Shown here in pieces: positions 48,232 to 57,866 of a stretch of 64,000 nucleotides of DNA. Under the pieces are notes generated by a model that saw only the letters and a list, made by a program, of their open reading frames with translations, did no database searches and had not been told where the DNA came from. The stretch comes from Phocaeicola coprocola DSM 17136 (lineage in GTDB: Bacteria > Bacteroidota > Bacteroidia > Bacteroidales > Bacteroidaceae). Location: positions 42,354 through 106,353 of the forward strand of contig NZ_DS981484.1 of NCBI RefSeq assembly GCF_000154845.1. The letters are read 5' to 3'. How positions within the stretch are numbered: the first letter of the stretch is position 1; the number at the start of each line of letters is the position of its first letter. Position numbers and translations under genes: made by a program.

Positions 48232-50034
48232 TTACAAAATTTTCAGACTGTCAATTGTAACATTTACAGCATCCAGATCAGCAATATCACTGAACATATC
48301 GAAGATATCGATTACAAATACAATGACACCATTATAAGCAGCTTCCGGTTTCATCTTGATGGTATAAGTACCGTCACCTTTCACCTTCACATCGCTTGTT
48401 CCTGAATAAGCAGGCCACCATCCATCAGCTGTACACATCAGTCCTGCATTATATTCTTTGGTAGCGGCATCTCCAGTAAGGCCACTGATAGTAAATGTCA
48501 GTTCCATCGAATAGTCGAAAACGATGCTTGCCGGATCAATCGGACTGGCAGATGCAGTTTCGCCATACATATTATAAAGCTCGATACGGAAATTATTCTT
48601 ATCGGTTTCCAGATGTCCCCAAACCAGTTTAGAGTTGTCTACAGCTATCGATGTAGCCTCCGGCTGTGAGGTTCCTCCTCCAGCATTAGGAATAAAGTGA
48701 TAAGCCTGGTATTCATCCTTTTCAGCACTGCGTGCACCTACCCACATTCCCATAACATTACCGGCAGCCGACTCAATGCTCAAAATACGTAACTGATTAT
48801 TTCCATCAGCTCCAAACATGATATCACCACCACCGATATGATAAGAAGGAACATTTCCACTAAAGGTATAAATACCTTTTTCATCCAATGTATAAGTTCC
48901 ACTTGCAGTAGTACCATCAGGCATTGCAAACTCATAAGTCATAGTTTTTGAATCGAGAGTCATAGAAAGCTGATCCAATCCGCTAACAGGTGTTGCCCAG
49001 TCTGGATAATTGCCGGCAGTAAAGTTATTCATCAGACTACCGTCCAGATTTGCCCAGTCAAAAGGAACATCGGCCGACATTGTCCATTTTATTTTGCTGG
49101 TAACCACTTCCGATACCATATCTTCCCATCCGTCGGGCAAAGCCGGTTCTGGATCTGGTTTATCTTCAGGTACATAATTGTCAGCATATTCTTTCGAAAC
49201 GAAGTTCCAGATCAACCACCACGGACCTTCACTGTTATCACGCATTACTCCAATACGCATATGATTTTCATCCAATTCGAGCAACTTCAAGTCTCGGCTC
49301 CAGTTAGTACTTCTGTCGCTCCAAGAAGGAGTATGCAGCAGTTCACAGTCAGTAAATGTGATTGTATGATTGCTTGTATTAAGCATGAACGTACCAGAAG
49401 CAGTTTCTTTCGAAGAAGAATTGTAAACAGTCACGTTTGCTCCACCTTTCAGACCAAATGTCATGGTACTTTCCCAAATAGCATCATCACCGGTATGACC
49501 TACTCCCGGATCCCAGTTAGCACTCCAGTTATTCCATTCTACTGTTGTACTAGGATCGGCATAAGTCATTTCTCCAGCAGCATAGCCATACGATCCATTA
49601 TCGAATATCCATACTTTTTCATTGTTTACACCTCCGGTAAGATATGTCCACAAATCATCATTTACGAAATCTGCACAGAAACTATCTATCGTAAATGTTG
49701 CCGGATTACCATAAACAATACCACCTCTTGTCTGAACACCAAAAGTCACTTCATACTTTCCCTCAAAAGGCATTTGCAATGTTACTTCTCTTTCCTGACT
49801 TCTTCCCTGAGGATGTTGCCAGCAAACCTGATAACTTGAAGGCATTAAACTCTTCAGATAAACAATATTGGGATTTTCCGAATCGTGAGTGATAGAGAAA
49901 GCTATTCCTTCTACCAGATCGTCTACGGTAACGTCTTTCCCTTCCAGTTCAAAGGAATCGGGAGTACATGCCGAAAACAGTCCGACTGTTATAATCAGCC
50001 ATGCAGTATATAATTTAGATATCAGTTTTTTCAT
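48232..50034 (-). CDS. surface glycan-binding lipoprotein (SusE/SGBP-B position)
   Basis: 600 residues, starting at the ATG at 50034, which gives a lipoprotein signal (GLFSAC, Cys23); an upstream ATG at 50058 would overlap susD. An N-terminal Ig-like domain (about 30-110) is followed by two related tryptophan-rich modules of about 180 residues. Each has a strand-rich stretch ending in a solvent-type aromatic cluster (GPWWLIWNFVS; NVMGMWVGARS). A C-terminal domain (about 470-600) has SIDPASIVFDYSMELTF. No catalytic motif is seen. Its place between susD and GH5 marks it as the second surface binding protein; specificity is inferred. Confidence 0.8.
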   Translation of the reverse strand: MKKLISKLYTAWLIITVGLFSACTPDSFELEGKDVTVDDLVEGIAFSITHDSENPNIVYLKSLMPSSYQVCWQHPQGRSQEREVTLQMPFEGKYEVTFGVQTRGGIVYGNPATFTIDSFCADFVNDDLWTYLTGGVNNEKVWIFDNGSYGYAAGEMTYADPSTTVEWNNWSANWDPGVGHTGDDAIWESTMTFGLKGGANVTVYNSSSKETASGTFMLNTSNHTITFTDCELLHTPSWSDRSTNWSRDLKLLELDENHMRIGVMRDNSEGPWWLIWNFVSKEYADNYVPEDKPDPEPALPDGWEDMVSEVVTSKIKWTMSADVPFDWANLDGSLMNNFTAGNYPDWATPVSGLDQLSMTLDSKTMTYEFAMPDGTTASGTYTLDEKGIYTFSGNVPSYHIGGGDIMFGADGNNQLRILSIESAAGNVMGMWVGARSAEKDEYQAYHFIPNAGGGTSQPEATSIAVDNSKLVWGHLETDKNNFRIELYNMYGETASASPIDPASIVFDYSMELTFTISGLTGDAATKEYNAGLMCTADGWWPAYSGTSDVKVKGDGTYTIKMKPEAAYNGVIVFVIDIFDMFSDIADLDAVNVTIDSLKIL

Positions 50035-50048
50035 AACTTCTTGTGTTT

Positions 50049-51782
50049 TTAATTCCAACCTTCATTTTGTTTCAATACCCCATTCGATAATGTAATCTGA
50101 TTGTTAGGTATCTGAGAGAGTCCCTGCTTCTTTACGATATCTGATTCCTTAATAGTTACATTATCAGGATTGCCACCACTGGTTACAGAAGTATTGGTTG
50201 CAATCTGAGAAGCGGCATATTCTACTCCCTGACGTAACAAGTCCCAATAACGCTGTCCTTCGAAAGCAAACTCCAGCATACGTTCATTCATGATATTATC
50301 TTTTGTAGCTGTCACTTCACGATAGTTGCTTGAAAGGGTCAGACTACCATCTTCATCCTCAGAAGTATAAGCACGCTGGCGGACTTTATTCAAATACTCT
50401 TGTGCATTTGGACTTCCCAGCTCTGCGGCCATCAACAAGACATCAGCATAACGCATTACAATGAAATTCTGATATTGAGAAATCTGGAAATCTCCTTCTC
50501 CAAGACCTGAAATTTCATCAACCAGCGACCAGGCACCACTAGCTTCGTCTTTCATCCATTTAGACATCGGAGTATATTTCTTCACTGTATATCCGGTGTA
50601 TTCACGCTGGTCTTTATAAGAAGTTTCAAAATCAGCTTCATCAGAAATACCCTCACTTACCAGATTAATGATAGAAGCTTCACGACGTTCATCACCTGTA
50701 CCGTATGATGTCCACATCTTAGGATTTACTGTACATCCTCCCCAGCCTCTTCCGTAAGGTGCATGTCCCAGATAGTTACGTAATCCCATGTTAACCAGCC
50801 AGCGGTTACCATCATTGTTTCCGTTATAGTCTTGAGTATAGTTAAACTTCTGTGCCAAAACAACTTCTTTATTACCATCGCCAGCATAAGTAGAAGTTTG
50901 TTCGTAATCGCCAGTACTCTTATTTAAAGCCCATGTAGTAGAAGCAGCAGGCCACAAATTTTTAAATTCGTCTACCAGTCCGTAGCCTTCAGATTCGGCA
51001 ACAGCGATGAAATCTTCCAATCCCTGCAAAACAGTGCTCTTTGTTACACCTTCTACCTGAGGTTCCTTTCCATAATAACCGGTATAGAACAGATATACTC
51101 TGGCCAAAAGAGCTGATGCTGCATATTTGGTAATATGACCATCATTTGATGCTGCCGCACTCTTTGGATAAGCACTGGCCGGAATATTATTGACAGCATA
51201 CAGCAAATCACTGAATATTACATTATAGACTTCATCCGGATCTGACTGTGGACGATTTTCATTGACAGGTTCAGTAAACAAAGGAATATTTCCCCACATA
51301 CGTACCATATCAAAATAACATAATGCTCTTATCGCACGACATTCGCCCAGATAAGTACCTTTTGTTTCTTCGCTGCTCCAAGCTATCTGGCTTTCATGAG
51401 CCAGCAATTCATTACAACGATATACTGCTGCATAATAATTAGTCCATTCTGTTTCCAGAATATTCATATCCGAAGGCGACTGATTGACATCAAAACGGTC
51501 GAGTACCTGATAATTACGGGCATCTGTATTTCCCATGCCGGCAAAACATTCATCAGCCATAACTTCTGAGGCAAAATAGAATGCACATCCTGCACTAGAA
51601 CTTGTACATTGCCATCCATCGTAACAACCAATCAGTGCACGCCATGCATCACTCTCAGTACGATAGAAATTGTCTGTCGTTGATTCTGTTTTAGATTCCA
51701 CATCCAGGAAACCAGCGGTACATGAGGCCAATCCCATAGAAGCCAGCCCCAGTCCCAACATATATAGTTTAAATTTATTCAT
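50049..51782 (-). CDS. susD: SusD/RagB family surface glycan-binding lipoprotein
   Basis: 577 residues, lipoprotein signal (MGLASC, Cys21), followed by AGFLDVESKTESTTDNFY, a common SusD start. The tetratricopeptide-like helical fold of SusD is suggested by ECRAIRALCYFDMVRMWGNIPLF and by MNERMLEFAFEGQRYWDLLRQG near the C-terminus. It forms the lid of the SusC channel and binds the incoming oligosaccharide at the cell surface. The name is used here for the family; the substrate is inferred from neighbours. It lies 26 bp after susC. Confidence 0.93.
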   Translation of the reverse strand: MNKFKLYMLGLGLASMGLASCTAGFLDVESKTESTTDNFYRTESDAWRALIGCYDGWQCTSSSAGCAFYFASEVMADECFAGMGNTDARNYQVLDRFDVNQSPSDMNILETEWTNYYAAVYRCNELLAHESQIAWSSEETKGTYLGECRAIRALCYFDMVRMWGNIPLFTEPVNENRPQSDPDEVYNVIFSDLLYAVNNIPASAYPKSAAASNDGHITKYAASALLARVYLFYTGYYGKEPQVEGVTKSTVLQGLEDFIAVAESEGYGLVDEFKNLWPAASTTWALNKSTGDYEQTSTYAGDGNKEVVLAQKFNYTQDYNGNNDGNRWLVNMGLRNYLGHAPYGRGWGGCTVNPKMWTSYGTGDERREASIINLVSEGISDEADFETSYKDQREYTGYTVKKYTPMSKWMKDEASGAWSLVDEISGLGEGDFQISQYQNFIVMRYADVLLMAAELGSPNAQEYLNKVRQRAYTSEDEDGSLTLSSNYREVTATKDNIMNERMLEFAFEGQRYWDLLRQGVEYAASQIATNTSVTSGGNPDNVTIKESDIVKKQGLSQIPNNQITLSNGVLKQNEGWN

Positions 51783-51808
51783 AGAGATGTTCTTTTAAAA
51801 TTTATAAA

Positions 51809-54800
51809 TTAGAATTTCAGATTAACACCAACCAAGAAGGTACGTGGACGAGGATAATATCCTAAATCGATACCAGAAACCCAGTCGGAAGTACCGTAAC
51901 CGATTTCCGGATCCATACCGTCATACTTGGTAAATGTAAATGCATTCTGTACCTGGAAGTACAAACGTGCCTGACTGATAGCCTTCACATTTATCAACTT
52001 GGCAAAATCGTATCCCAACGTGATATTACTGATACGAAGATAATCGCCATCCTGTATATACAAATCAGAGAACTGCCAGTTGATATTAGTATTAGTCACA
52101 CGCGGAATTCTGTTTGAAGTACCTTCACCAGTCCATCTGTCCAATATAGCTGAAGTATAATTGGCTTTGCTGTTTGCATGGTTTCTATAAGACTGTACAA
52201 TCTGATTGCCTGCAGCTCCATATGCCACCAACGAGAAGTCAAAGTTCTTATAATTGAAGCCAAGGTTAAAGCCATAGGTAAAATCAGGAGTACCGTTACC
52301 CAGATCTACTTTATCGTTATCGTCAATGATACCATCCTGGTTCTGGTCGACATAAATCACATCACCCGGCTGAGGATCAGACTGTAAAATACCATGTTTT
52401 CCGTCAGCATTCCAGTTTGCAATCTGTTCCTTGTTCTGGAAAATACCAGCTGTCTGATATCCCCAGAAATAACCGATAGCATGACCATTCTCTGCACGAT
52501 AGAATTCAGGAGAGTTATCATACAACATATTGACATCACCATGAATAATTCCATCTTCAGTCGGAATGTTACCTACCTTATTTTTATTGTAAGCTCCGTT
52601 GATACCAACATTATAGCTAAAATCACTTCCGATCTGAGCATTCCAGTTCAGAGCCAGTTCAATACCGGTATTTTTCACATCACCACCATTGATGTATGGT
52701 GCACCAGTACCAGCTGTAGCCAGAATAGGAGCCTCAACCAACCAGTCTTTGGTAGTCTTGATATAGAAATCGGCAGTCAAGCTCAAACGGCTTCTCAAGA
52801 AACGTGCATCAATACCGATGTTAGTCTGTTCTGAAGTTTCCCATGTTACATCAGAGTTTGCCAGACGGCTTGGATATGCTCCCCAGTAACCAGACTGAGC
52901 AGAAGCGCCATAATTAGTTCCGAAAATATAATGTGTATTCGAAGAAGTAATAGGAGCTGTATACTGGTAATTGTCTATATTCTGATTACCAACCTGTCCC
53001 CAGCTGATACGTAATTTCAAGAAATCCAACCAGTTCTGAGTAGTTTCCATAAACTTCTCATTCGAAATAGTCCATCCGGCAGATACAGAAGGGAATACAC
53101 CATAACGTTTACCTCTTGCAAACTTAGAAGAACCATCGGCACGCAAAGTAGCGTTAATCATATATGTTTCTTTCCAGTTCCATCCAAAACGCCCGAAGTA
53201 AGAAACTGAGCGGCTTTCATCCTGAGGATATCCGTCAACCGACATACCATCGTCTGCACTCGATGCTGTACCGTTTGCAACATAAGCATGATCCCAATCG
53301 TCGAAACCTTCTCTCAGTGTACCTGTACCGGCAGAAAGATAAGTTCCTGAATACTGATAAACTTCCATACCAATCAACGCATTGAAAGCATGATCTTTTA
53401 CTTTCCAGTCGTAAGTAGCTGTATTAGTCCAAGTCATACCCAAGCTGTGACTCATATTCTGTGAAGCAGAAGTACGTGTATTGTTGTAGCTGTAAATAGA
53501 GAACTGATACATCGGAGTAAAACTACGATATTCAGAAGAGCCGTAAACAGCACCAAAAACAGTTCTCAATTTCAAATTTTTCACAGGCTGCAATTCAGCA
53601 TAAACATTACCAGAAAAAACAGCATTTTTATTTTCATTATTTGTGTTTGTCATCATTAATCCATAAGGATTACCGTCGCCGTTATACCAATCAGAATTGG
53701 AAGTATCGTTGTAAGGAGAATCATAAATATTGTTATCACTATAAATCGGCGATAAAGGAGAAGTACTGAACGCTCCTCTTAATGTATTGTTATATTGATT
53801 ACCTACTGAAACACCATTATTTAATTTATAAACGAAACTAACTTGTTCGCCAACCTTCAACAAATCCGAATCCTTAAAAATCTTATGTTCCGAATTGATA
53901 CGGAAATTATAACGTTCATAGTTTGAAACATCCTTACCACCTACAATACCTTCCTGGCTCATATATCCCAAAGACATAGCGTAAGTTGATGTTTTCGATC
54001 CACCAGTAACACCCAATGTATAGCTCTGTGTCTGAGCGTTATCCTTAAACATAGAATCTACCCAATCAGTATCATAGACATTTCCATTGGCATCATAAAT
54101 ACTTTTAAATGAACTCCAGTCATAAGGAGCATTACCTGAATTGACAGCCTGTTCGTCCATGATAGTCATGTATTCTTGTGCATTCAGCATATCAGCCTTA
54201 CGAGCTACATTCTGTACACCGTAATAAGCATCGAAAGCAATCTGTGCCTTACCTTCTTTTCCAGATTTAGTAGTAATCAAGACAACACCATTGGCAGCCT
54301 GTGCACCATAAATAGCGGCAGAAGCAGCATCCTTCAAGACATCAATACTTTCGATATCGGCAGGATTCAATGTTGAAATATCACCACCAACACCATCAAT
54401 CAAATAAAGAGGAGAAGCATTTCCTACTGTACCCAAACCACGGATACTTACCTTCATATCAGAACCCGGCTGACCAGAAGTAGAAGAAATATTCACACCC
54501 GGAGTCTGTCCCTGCATAGCCTGCAAAGGGCTGTTAGTATTCATCTTTGCCAAGCTTTCTCCTTTCACCTGCACAGTAGCACCGGTTACCAGTTTCTTTT
54601 TCTGAACGCCATAACCTACAACCACAACTTCTTCGAGGGTTTCGGTATCTTCTTTCATTTCAACATTTAATGTTTTCTGATCGGCAACAACAATTTCTTG
54701 TGTAACAAAACCGATATACGAAAATACTAAAGTCTGACCTTTTTCCACTCCCAAGGAGTAGTTTCCGTCAAAATCCGTAATAGTTCCATTAGTGGTTCCT

Positions 54801-54982
54801 TTCACCAACACACTCACGCCAATTAAAGGCATCTTGTCTGTTGCCGAAGTAACAACTCCCGAAACTGTCAAACTCTGAGAAGCAGCCTTTATTGCCATCG
54901 AAGGCAAGAACAACAGTAACATTACCATTGCAAGACTACATAGATGCACGTTTGTGCATTTTACGAATAAGTGTTTACTCAT
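51809..54982 (-). CDS. susC: SusC/RagA family TonB-dependent outer-membrane transporter
   Basis: 1,057 residues. After the signal sequence comes a carboxypeptidase D-like domain (VSGVVTSATDKMPLIGVSV) and the TonB-box region (LEEVVVVGYGVQKKK). The plug domain (IRGLGTVGNASPLYLIDG) and a large beta-barrel ending in VNLKF follow. The length fits the family. It imports large oligosaccharides with SusD using TonB energy. First gene of susC-susD-SGBP-GH5. A candidate HTCS operator lies 110 bp upstream at 55092-55120. Confidence 0.95.
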   Translation of the reverse strand: MSKHLFVKCTNVHLCSLAMVMLLLFLPSMAIKAASQSLTVSGVVTSATDKMPLIGVSVLVKGTTNGTITDFDGNYSLGVEKGQTLVFSYIGFVTQEIVVADQKTLNVEMKEDTETLEEVVVVGYGVQKKKLVTGATVQVKGESLAKMNTNSPLQAMQGQTPGVNISSTSGQPGSDMKVSIRGLGTVGNASPLYLIDGVGGDISTLNPADIESIDVLKDAASAAIYGAQAANGVVLITTKSGKEGKAQIAFDAYYGVQNVARKADMLNAQEYMTIMDEQAVNSGNAPYDWSSFKSIYDANGNVYDTDWVDSMFKDNAQTQSYTLGVTGGSKTSTYAMSLGYMSQEGIVGGKDVSNYERYNFRINSEHKIFKDSDLLKVGEQVSFVYKLNNGVSVGNQYNNTLRGAFSTSPLSPIYSDNNIYDSPYNDTSNSDWYNGDGNPYGLMMTNTNNENKNAVFSGNVYAELQPVKNLKLRTVFGAVYGSSEYRSFTPMYQFSIYSYNNTRTSASQNMSHSLGMTWTNTATYDWKVKDHAFNALIGMEVYQYSGTYLSAGTGTLREGFDDWDHAYVANGTASSADDGMSVDGYPQDESRSVSYFGRFGWNWKETYMINATLRADGSSKFARGKRYGVFPSVSAGWTISNEKFMETTQNWLDFLKLRISWGQVGNQNIDNYQYTAPITSSNTHYIFGTNYGASAQSGYWGAYPSRLANSDVTWETSEQTNIGIDARFLRSRLSLTADFYIKTTKDWLVEAPILATAGTGAPYINGGDVKNTGIELALNWNAQIGSDFSYNVGINGAYNKNKVGNIPTEDGIIHGDVNMLYDNSPEFYRAENGHAIGYFWGYQTAGIFQNKEQIANWNADGKHGILQSDPQPGDVIYVDQNQDGIIDDNDKVDLGNGTPDFTYGFNLGFNYKNFDFSLVAYGAAGNQIVQSYRNHANSKANYTSAILDRWTGEGTSNRIPRVTNTNINWQFSDLYIQDGDYLRISNITLGYDFAKLINVKAISQARLYFQVQNAFTFTKYDGMDPEIGYGTSDWVSGIDLGYYPRPRTFLVGVNLKF

Positions 54983-55091
54983 GGTACATTGTTTATAGTT
55001 AAAGTTTACATTTATTATGTTTTTCTTTCCAGTATTATTATATCATCAACATTACAAAGTAAGCCAAAAAGAAGAATCTTTGAGGTACGGT

Positions 55092-55120
55092 TTTGTTTCT
55101 CTATAGGGTATATTTTGTTT
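55092..55120 (+). promoter_or_regulatory. candidate HTCS operator upstream of susC
   Basis: TGTTTCT (55094-55100), six free bases, then GGTATATTTTGTTT (55107-55120). TTTGTTT occurs at both ends, 22 bp apart, as two half-sites. It agrees with the GH127 site at 26 of 29 positions. Confidence 0.7.
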
Positions 55121-55203
55121 ATATCACCTCTTTATAACTTTTTATACCCATATAGATAAAAAGTTAATTATCAGAGAGAAACAACATAATCAACCTCTTT
55201 ATA

Positions 55204-57612
55204 TTACTTTATTTGCCATTCATATATACCCGCTGTTTTTTCATCGTGAAGTACGACTTCCAATTTTATTGCTTTCGTTTTCACTGTTTTAAATTTAACA
55301 GCACTTCCCTCTCCTTTAACGATACTGTATGCATTCAGATTCTCTACAGGGAGCCATTTTCCTTCAGTATTTTTATAATAAATCTTCCATGATTTCGGAA
55401 TGCTGCAACTACCCCAAGGGGTGTCATCAAACCAATAAACAGTTGAAGTGGAAACCTGCACTTCTTCCGGAAATTCATAAGAAATCCATTCGGTAGTAGC
55501 AGTTTTAGGATACCAGTGGTAATAAGGAATAGTACGGTCATTTTCATCCTGAGGTATCAGTCCATCGGCAACAGAAAATAATGTCGGTATTTTATGTGAT
55601 GCATCTATCTTACTTTTTGAAGCCAAAGTAGGAATAGCTTTCGGACGAGTCGCATTGACTTCATCCGGTAACCACACTGCCATATTCCCAGTTCCACGAT
55701 GCGCCCATGCATAATAAGGAATCAGTGTCAGTATACGGTCTTTTACCAGCAACCGTCCTGCCTTATCATATTCCAGCGACTGTGCCTGTGTCTGAATCTG
55801 ATTAATGCCACAAAGCAAATCTTTCCTCTCGATTACTTTAAACTCCGAACGAGGATTCAAGAGTACACTTAATACATCAAAATCATTATCTGCCCACTCA
55901 GCACAATAAACGACAGGTCCACGTTCTATAGCTACACGTCCCCGATCGGCTTCTACTTTATTATTGGCTGTAACTGTACGCACATTCATATCAAAATGTA
56001 CTTCCACTGAATCTCCTTTCTTCTATTGGCGGTTAATAGAAAAATAGCCATCTTGCAAATCGGCATGAACTTCTTCACCGTTCACCATCACACGATATGA
56101 AGGATCAAACTCATCCGTGTATGCATACAAATTACTAGGGACAACCTGATTTCGTACCCAACCAGGAATACGGATTTTCAGTGTAAAATCCTTTGCAGAG
56201 TTATGAGTAATCCTAAGCTGGATATCTCCATTCCACGGATACGAAGTTGTCTGCGAGAGAGAAACCTTCTTACCTCCTACATTCAGTGTAACATCATTCG
56301 ACATGAACAGATTAACATATACATCCTTGTCTTTCACAGCATATATATAGCCGGGGACAGAAGGTATAAAACGACAGATATTGGAAGGACAGCATGCACA
56401 TCCGAACCAAGGCTGACGTTGATGTTGCCCCATAGACTCCAGTGGATTAGGATAAAAGAATTTACCACCATCAAGAGAAACTCCCGAAATCAGTCCATTA
56501 TATAATGTACGTTCAAGTACATCATAATATTTTGCATCTCCATGTAATAAAAACAGCCGGTAATTGACATACACATTTCCAATAGCCGCACAAGTTTCAC
56601 AATAAGCTGACATATTAGGAAGTTCATAGTTCTTGCCAAAAGCCTCTCCGTTGCTTGTCGCTCCGATACCTCCTGTAATATATAATTTCTTTGATACTAT
56701 ATTTTCCCAAATCCGGTCTATAGCATGCACATAAGCAGTATCGCCTGTAAGTGCCGCAACATCTGCCATGCCGGCATACATATATGCAGCACGCACTGCA
56801 TGTCCGACAGCTTCATCTTGTTCTACAACTGGCTTATGTGCCTGACTATATGCATCCCTTCGGGAAGTATATCCGCGCTTATCCAGAAAGAATTTTGCCA
56901 TATCAAGATATCTCTGTTCGCCCGTTACAAGATAAAGTTTAGCCAAAGCCATTTCCGCAATCTGATGTCCGGGTACACGTACCAGTTTTCCCGGTCCTTC
57001 CCCTATCTCCCTACAGACACAATCTGCATAGCGAATTGCAATATCAAAAAAATTACGTTGTCCCGTAGCCTGATAATGAGCTATGGCCCCTTCAATCATA
57101 TGTCCCAAGTTATAAAATTCATGACTTAGCTCTTCCACTTTTTCCCAACGCCGACTGCCAGCCCATTGATGTGGATGTGCCGGATTCATAGTGCGTGAAG
57201 TATATAGATAGCCGTCAGGCTCCTGTGCACCGGCAACAATGACCAGCACACTGTCTATGTATTTCTTTAGTCGTTTATCCGGATAAGTCTGAAACAGATA
57301 ACTTGCTCCTTCAATGGTTTTATATACATCAGTGTCATCAAAAGAATATCCCGTCACTTTATTGCTGTCACTGGGGTAGGCAGCCATTTCAAAATTTTTA
57401 TAACGTCCAGTTTCTTCACATTTACTAAAAGCCAGTGGAATGGTAACTTCACGACTTGCCTGTAAACGTTGTCCCCAAAATGAATCCGTCAATTTCACAG
57501 ATGTAAAAGGTACTGGAGTTATAGGATAACCGTGAGATATCACCTTTTCACGAGCATAAATTCCACCTCCTGTTATTCCCAAAAGCAATGCAGAAATTAT
57601 CAGTTTTTTCAT
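55204..57612 (-). pseudogene. GH127-type beta-L-arabinofuranosidase broken by an in-frame TAG
   Basis: The frame opens at 57612 with a signal peptide (MKKLIISALLLGITGGGIYA). After 529 residues, ending YFSINRQ, it meets TAG at 56023-56025. It then continues in the same frame with KKGDSVEVHFDM for about 270 more residues to a TAA. Together they give one DUF1680/GH127 protein of about 800 residues. The zinc-cysteine site is intact: Glu and Cys in YCETCA and the pair in FGCACCPSN. The position is normally Trp, so TGG to TAG is the likely change. Unless read through, the beta-sandwich C-terminus is lost. Confidence 0.85.
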
Positions 57613-57700
57613 AGGTTTATTTTTGTGTTTTCCATATTGATTCAAAATCTCAATCGTATAATACAAATGTAAAAAAGACATATTTGCAAACTGGTATAAA

Positions 57701-57729
57701 TTTGTTTCTTTATATGGTACATTTTGTTT
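57701..57729 (+). promoter_or_regulatory. candidate HTCS operator upstream of GH127
   Basis: TGTTTCT (57703-57709), six free bases, then GGTACATTTTGTTT (57716-57729), 89 bp before the GH127 ATG. Confidence 0.7.
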
Positions 57730-57774
57730 TTCTCTGCATCAAAAAGACAGTATTTTCCCTGTTTCAGAAGAGGT

Positions 57775-57805
57775 GAAAACATTTTATACCCTTTTGTGAA
57801 ACATT
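57775..57805 (-). promoter_or_regulatory. candidate HTCS operator upstream of the second GH3 gene
   Basis: On the minus strand: TGTTTCA (57803-57797), six free bases, then GGTATAAAATGTTT (57790-57777). It lies 62 bp before the GH3 ATG and, as at the other sites, is opposite in strand to the gene it precedes. Confidence 0.6.
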
Positions 57806-57833
57806 TTTCATTCCATTAAAAAACGCTTTCCAT

Positions 57834-57841
57834 TAGTTTTG
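57834..57841 (+). promoter_or_regulatory. -7 element of the second GH3 gene
   Basis: TAGTTTTG, matching TAnnTTTG, 25 bp before the ATG and downstream of the operator candidate. Confidence 0.5.
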
Positions 57842-57866
57842 TATCAGTCTTTAATAACATCACATT

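Noticed and set aside
55204..56007. A separate gene downstream of GH127
   Set aside because: It has no signal peptide or ATG at a sensible place and continues the GH127 family in the same frame after one TAG.
30904..57612. TAG recoded as a sense codon in this genome
   Set aside because: DUF2490 and the lipocalin gene itself end with TAG, and other genes use TAA or TGA normally; two isolated point mutations explain the data better.
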